The notes below the pieces were generated by a model that did no database searches, was not told where the DNA came from, and was given only the letters and a program-made list of their open reading frames with translations. Of a stretch of 64,000 bases of DNA, positions 62,148 through 64,000 are shown piece after piece. Positions within the stretch are counted from its first letter, which is position 1. Each line of letters begins with the position of its first letter. Source of the stretch: Acidimicrobiaceae bacterium (GTDB lineage: Bacteria > Actinomycetota > Acidimicrobiia > Acidimicrobiales > UBA8190); the NCBI GenBank assembly GCA_003151475.1, contig PLXQ01000066.1, positions 933 through 64,932 of the forward strand, written 5' to 3'. Both the position numbers and the translations under genes were made by a program.

Positions 62148-63067
62148 TGACGGCCAGCGTCGCATGGGGGTTGAACGTGGTCGGGTCCTCGGGCGAGGTC
62201 GACAAGGCACCGTCACTCGAGATCCGATCGGGCTGGACGACACTGGTCCGGCCGGTGGCTGGTGCCGTGATCACCACTGGGGGGATCGCGCTCGTACTCC
62301 TGATTCTCTTTCTCTACGCCTTCTCGCCGCTCACGGCCGGTCGAGATCAGCACCGGTTGCTCTCCGAACTGACCGGTAATCCGAAAAGCACATTCGCGCT
62401 GACCAGCGGGCGGTTGCCGGCCGAAGGCAGTCCCGTTGCCTTGCTCCACATCGCCAGCCTTGATCTGACGAAAGTCGTAGTGAGCGGAACCAGTGCATCG
62501 GACCTAGAAGCTGGCCCGGGTCTAATGCCCGGTACGGTGCTGCCCGGTGAGAAAGGGAACGCCGTCATCGCCGGTCGACGACTGATCTTCGGCGGCCCCT
62601 TTAGGTCGATCGGAACGCTTCACCGTGGCGACACGATGCGGGTGACCGACGGCCTCGGCACATTCCAGTATCGCATTCGATCGGTCCGGACCATCGCATC
62701 GGGCCGGCCCGACGTGGTGGGCGCGTCTCGGGACAACCGGTTGACACTCATCACGTCGGACTCCTCCTTTGAGCCGACCGGTATCCAGGTGGCGGTGGGC
62801 ACACTGGTCGGACTTCCCGTCCGGGCGCCCACCCACTTGTCGACCGTGACGCCGGCGTCGGAGCTGGGCCTGTCGGGTGACCCGAACGCCGGTTGGGCCA
62901 TCGCGTTGTGGCTCGATCTCCTCATCGTGGCCGGGGCCGGCACCGGATTCGCGTTGTGGCGTTGGCGCCGTCCGTTGCCGACGTACCTCCTTGCGCTACC
63001 CGTGCTTGTCGCCTTCGGTTTGCTGGCGGCCGAAGCCGTGGCCCGCTCGCTGCCGGCCACCCTGTAG
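62147..63067 (+). CDS. Sortase-fold protein lacking catalytic residues (pseudo-sortase)
   Basis: A 306-residue membrane protein; ATG 62147 shares one base with the previous stop. A membrane helix (about 36-60) is followed by a class E/D-like sortase domain: LPGEKGNAVIAGRRLIFGG corresponds to the usual G-N-x-x-x-A-G-H-R block, then PFRSIGTLHRGD, and RLTLITSDSSF corresponds to the L-T-L-x-T-C-x-P block. The catalytic His is Arg144 and the catalytic Cys is Ser204; no Arg is present at the third site. Two more helices close the protein (about 247-300). It cannot be a normal transpeptidase. A binding or scaffolding role for the two preceding anchored proteins is possible. Confidence 0.78.
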   Translation: MTASVAWGLNVVGSSGEVDKAPSLEIRSGWTTLVRPVAGAVITTGGIALVLLILFLYAFSPLTAGRDQHRLLSELTGNPKSTFALTSGRLPAEGSPVALLHIASLDLTKVVVSGTSASDLEAGPGLMPGTVLPGEKGNAVIAGRRLIFGGPFRSIGTLHRGDTMRVTDGLGTFQYRIRSVRTIASGRPDVVGASRDNRLTLITSDSSFEPTGIQVAVGTLVGLPVRAPTHLSTVTPASELGLSGDPNAGWAIALWLDLLIVAGAGTGFALWRWRRPLPTYLLALPVLVAFGLLAAEAVARSLPATL

Positions 63068-63081
63068 ATCGTGGCGTCGTT

Positions 63082-63648
63082 GTGATTTCGCCGGGGCTCC
63101 CTCGCCGCTTTCTACTCCAGCGCCTCCAGGGCCCGGCGAGGCGACGGGTGGTCAATGCGGTTCTCGGCACGCTCGGGGTCGCTGTGGCCGCCTGTGGGCC
63201 GGCTGCGGTGCGTGCCACATCCGACACAACCGCCTCGACCAGCACAACGGTGGCCCCCCGTCCGAGCACCGGCTTCCTCCCGCCGGAGATCAAATTCGGT
63301 ACCGCAACAGTTGGTGCCCCGTCTCCGACGACCACCGTGCCGACTGAACGGGGAGCTAGTCGCCCTATTGACCCTTCGAACGATGCCGGTCAAGAGGTGG
63401 TCATCGCCAAGGGCGGCTACCTCCTTCCCGAATGGCTGGTGGCCGAGGTGAACCTGCCGATCACGTGGACAAATCTGTCAGGTGTGCCTCAGCAAGTCGT
63501 TTTCGACGACGCGCCGGTCCGGTCGCCCGTCATCGCACCCGGCGCAACGTTCACATGGACGTCCCCCGGCTACGCCATCAGCCTCACGTACCACACGGCG
63601 GCCGGCCGTCACGCCAGGTTAACCCTCCAGAACCCAAACGCTCCCTGA
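63082..63648 (+). CDS. Cupredoxin-like lipoprotein
   Basis: A protein of about 188 residues; the start (GTG 63082) is tentative. The signal region ends in GVAVAAC, a likely lipobox with Cys38. After a Thr/Pro-rich linker the C-terminal domain has LPITWTNLSGVPQQVVFDD, PVIAPGATFTWTSPGYAISLTY and GRHARLTL, the strand order of plastocyanin-like domains. The usual copper ligands (first His, Cys) are replaced by Gln and others, so copper binding is doubtful. It is the last gene of the pst operon, 14 bp after the pseudo-sortase gene. Confidence 0.7.
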   Translation: MISPGLPRRFLLQRLQGPARRRVVNAVLGTLGVAVAACGPAAVRATSDTTASTSTTVAPRPSTGFLPPEIKFGTATVGAPSPTTTVPTERGASRPIDPSNDAGQEVVIAKGGYLLPEWLVAEVNLPITWTNLSGVPQQVVFDDAPVRSPVIAPGATFTWTSPGYAISLTYHTAAGRHARLTLQNPNAP

Positions 63649-63956
63649 CGAGCACGGGGTACAAGGCAGGGGCAACGGCGAGCGTTTCCTTCACCACGGG
63701 GAGGAGCACGGCCGTGGCTTCCCTGCGATTTCGGGTTGCGTCTCACCACAATTGACGAGTGTCTTATAGCGCAAGCGCGAGACGATCGACGAGGAATCGG
63801 TTCGTTTCACCAACATTTTCCTTCCATGCGGCCTTGCTGTCACCACGCCGTCACCGCCCGTTTACCTGCAGTTCGTAAGGTGCGACGCGGACCACGGTGT
63901 CAGCAGATCCAGAGGCGGCGTGTCCCCAGTCAAACCGAATCGAGGAGGAAAGATTG
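63649..63956. other. Intergenic region before the right-edge gene
   Basis: No gene is supported in these 308 bases. A PHO-box-like array (63838-63881) stands 76 bp before the start at 63957. No clear terminator was recognised for the pst operon. Confidence 0.5.
63838..63881 (+). promoter_or_regulatory. PHO-box-like array 3 (four 11-bp units)
   Basis: Four contiguous 11-bp units, TGTCACCACGC, CGTCACCGCCC, GTTTACCTGCA and GTTCGTAAGGT, share the TCACC/TTACC position of the arrays before pstC. The match to GTTCACC is weaker, but the 11-bp register is kept over 44 bp. It suggests that the gene starting at 63957 is also phosphate-controlled. Confidence 0.55.
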
Positions 63957-64000
63957 ATGCGCCAGAATCAATGGAAACGCCGAGCAGGGCTGCGTGCCGC
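63957..64000 (+). CDS. Start of an unknown gene cut by the right edge
   Basis: ATG 63957 follows an excellent ribosome site (GAGGAGGAAAG). The visible 14 codons read MRQNQWKRRAGLRA, a basic stretch typical of the n-region of a signal peptide. The product cannot be identified here. The upstream PHO-box-like array suggests a secreted phosphate-regulon protein, for example a phosphate-binding protein or phosphatase. Confidence 0.6.
   Translation, partial: MRQNQWKRRAGLRA

Noticed and set aside
1-64000. CRISPR array, rRNA or prophage structural genes
   Set aside because: No regularly spaced repeat-spacer pattern, rRNA sequence, or phage capsid, portal or tail gene was seen.

Overview
The window is high-GC DNA with actinobacterial traits: many GTG starts, a mycothiol-type DinB-like protein, an ECF sigma factor paired with a YCII protein, LarB/LarC, a CopC-CopD fusion, and secreted proteins carrying DGGIF-type repeats. 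I infer a free-living actinobacterium, possibly of the Acidimicrobiia. This rests on gene content only, since no rRNA is present.

Layout. 1-0.9 kb: the end of an IS200/IS605 element (tnpB and tnpA) lying against a decayed EAL-domain gene. 1.2-18.9 kb: chromosomal genes, including an HtrA-like protease, a secreted duplicated-domain protein, ParA, an ECF sigma/YCII pair, a TetR repressor divergent from a secreted hydrolase, a copper cluster (membrane protein, CopC-CopD, YcnI), a 908-aa Ig/FN3 surface protein and a lipoprotein. 18.95-36.5 kb: a 17.5-kb genomic island inserted in a tRNA-Ser(UGA) gene. It is bounded by a perfect 56-bp direct repeat and carries a tyrosine integrase gene that has an in-frame amber codon. 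36.5-54.4 kb: chromosomal genes again (pheA, larB, larC, amidase, sulfatase, a frameshifted Coq4-like gene, a Tat-exported DMFase-like protein, a CYTH-CHAD protein, Nudix, an Ig-like surface protein, a CapD-like sugar-nucleotide enzyme). 54.4-64 kb: a phosphate-uptake (pst) operon preceded by 11-bp-periodic PHO-box-like arrays.

The most notable system is on the island. It encodes a CstB-like protein (MBL, pseudo-rhodanese, rhodanese), a CsoR-family repressor with the two-Cys, no-His signature of the persulfide sensor CstR, a sulfide:quinone oxidoreductase with all three expected Cys, an MMPL transporter, a DUF2892 membrane protein, a one-Cys DsbA-like protein and two small proteins. Four palindromes of the form ATACC-N6-GGTAY sit upstream of these genes. 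I infer a horizontally acquired sulfide/persulfide detoxification regulon, related to the Staphylococcus cst system but using an MMPL exporter. A decayed YeiH-type exporter remnant lies within it.

The pst operon is also unusual. After pstC-pstA-pstB come two large membrane-anchored binding-protein-like genes, a sortase-fold gene that has lost its catalytic His and Cys, and a cupredoxin-like lipoprotein, all tightly packed. A further PHO-box-like array precedes the gene that starts at the right edge.
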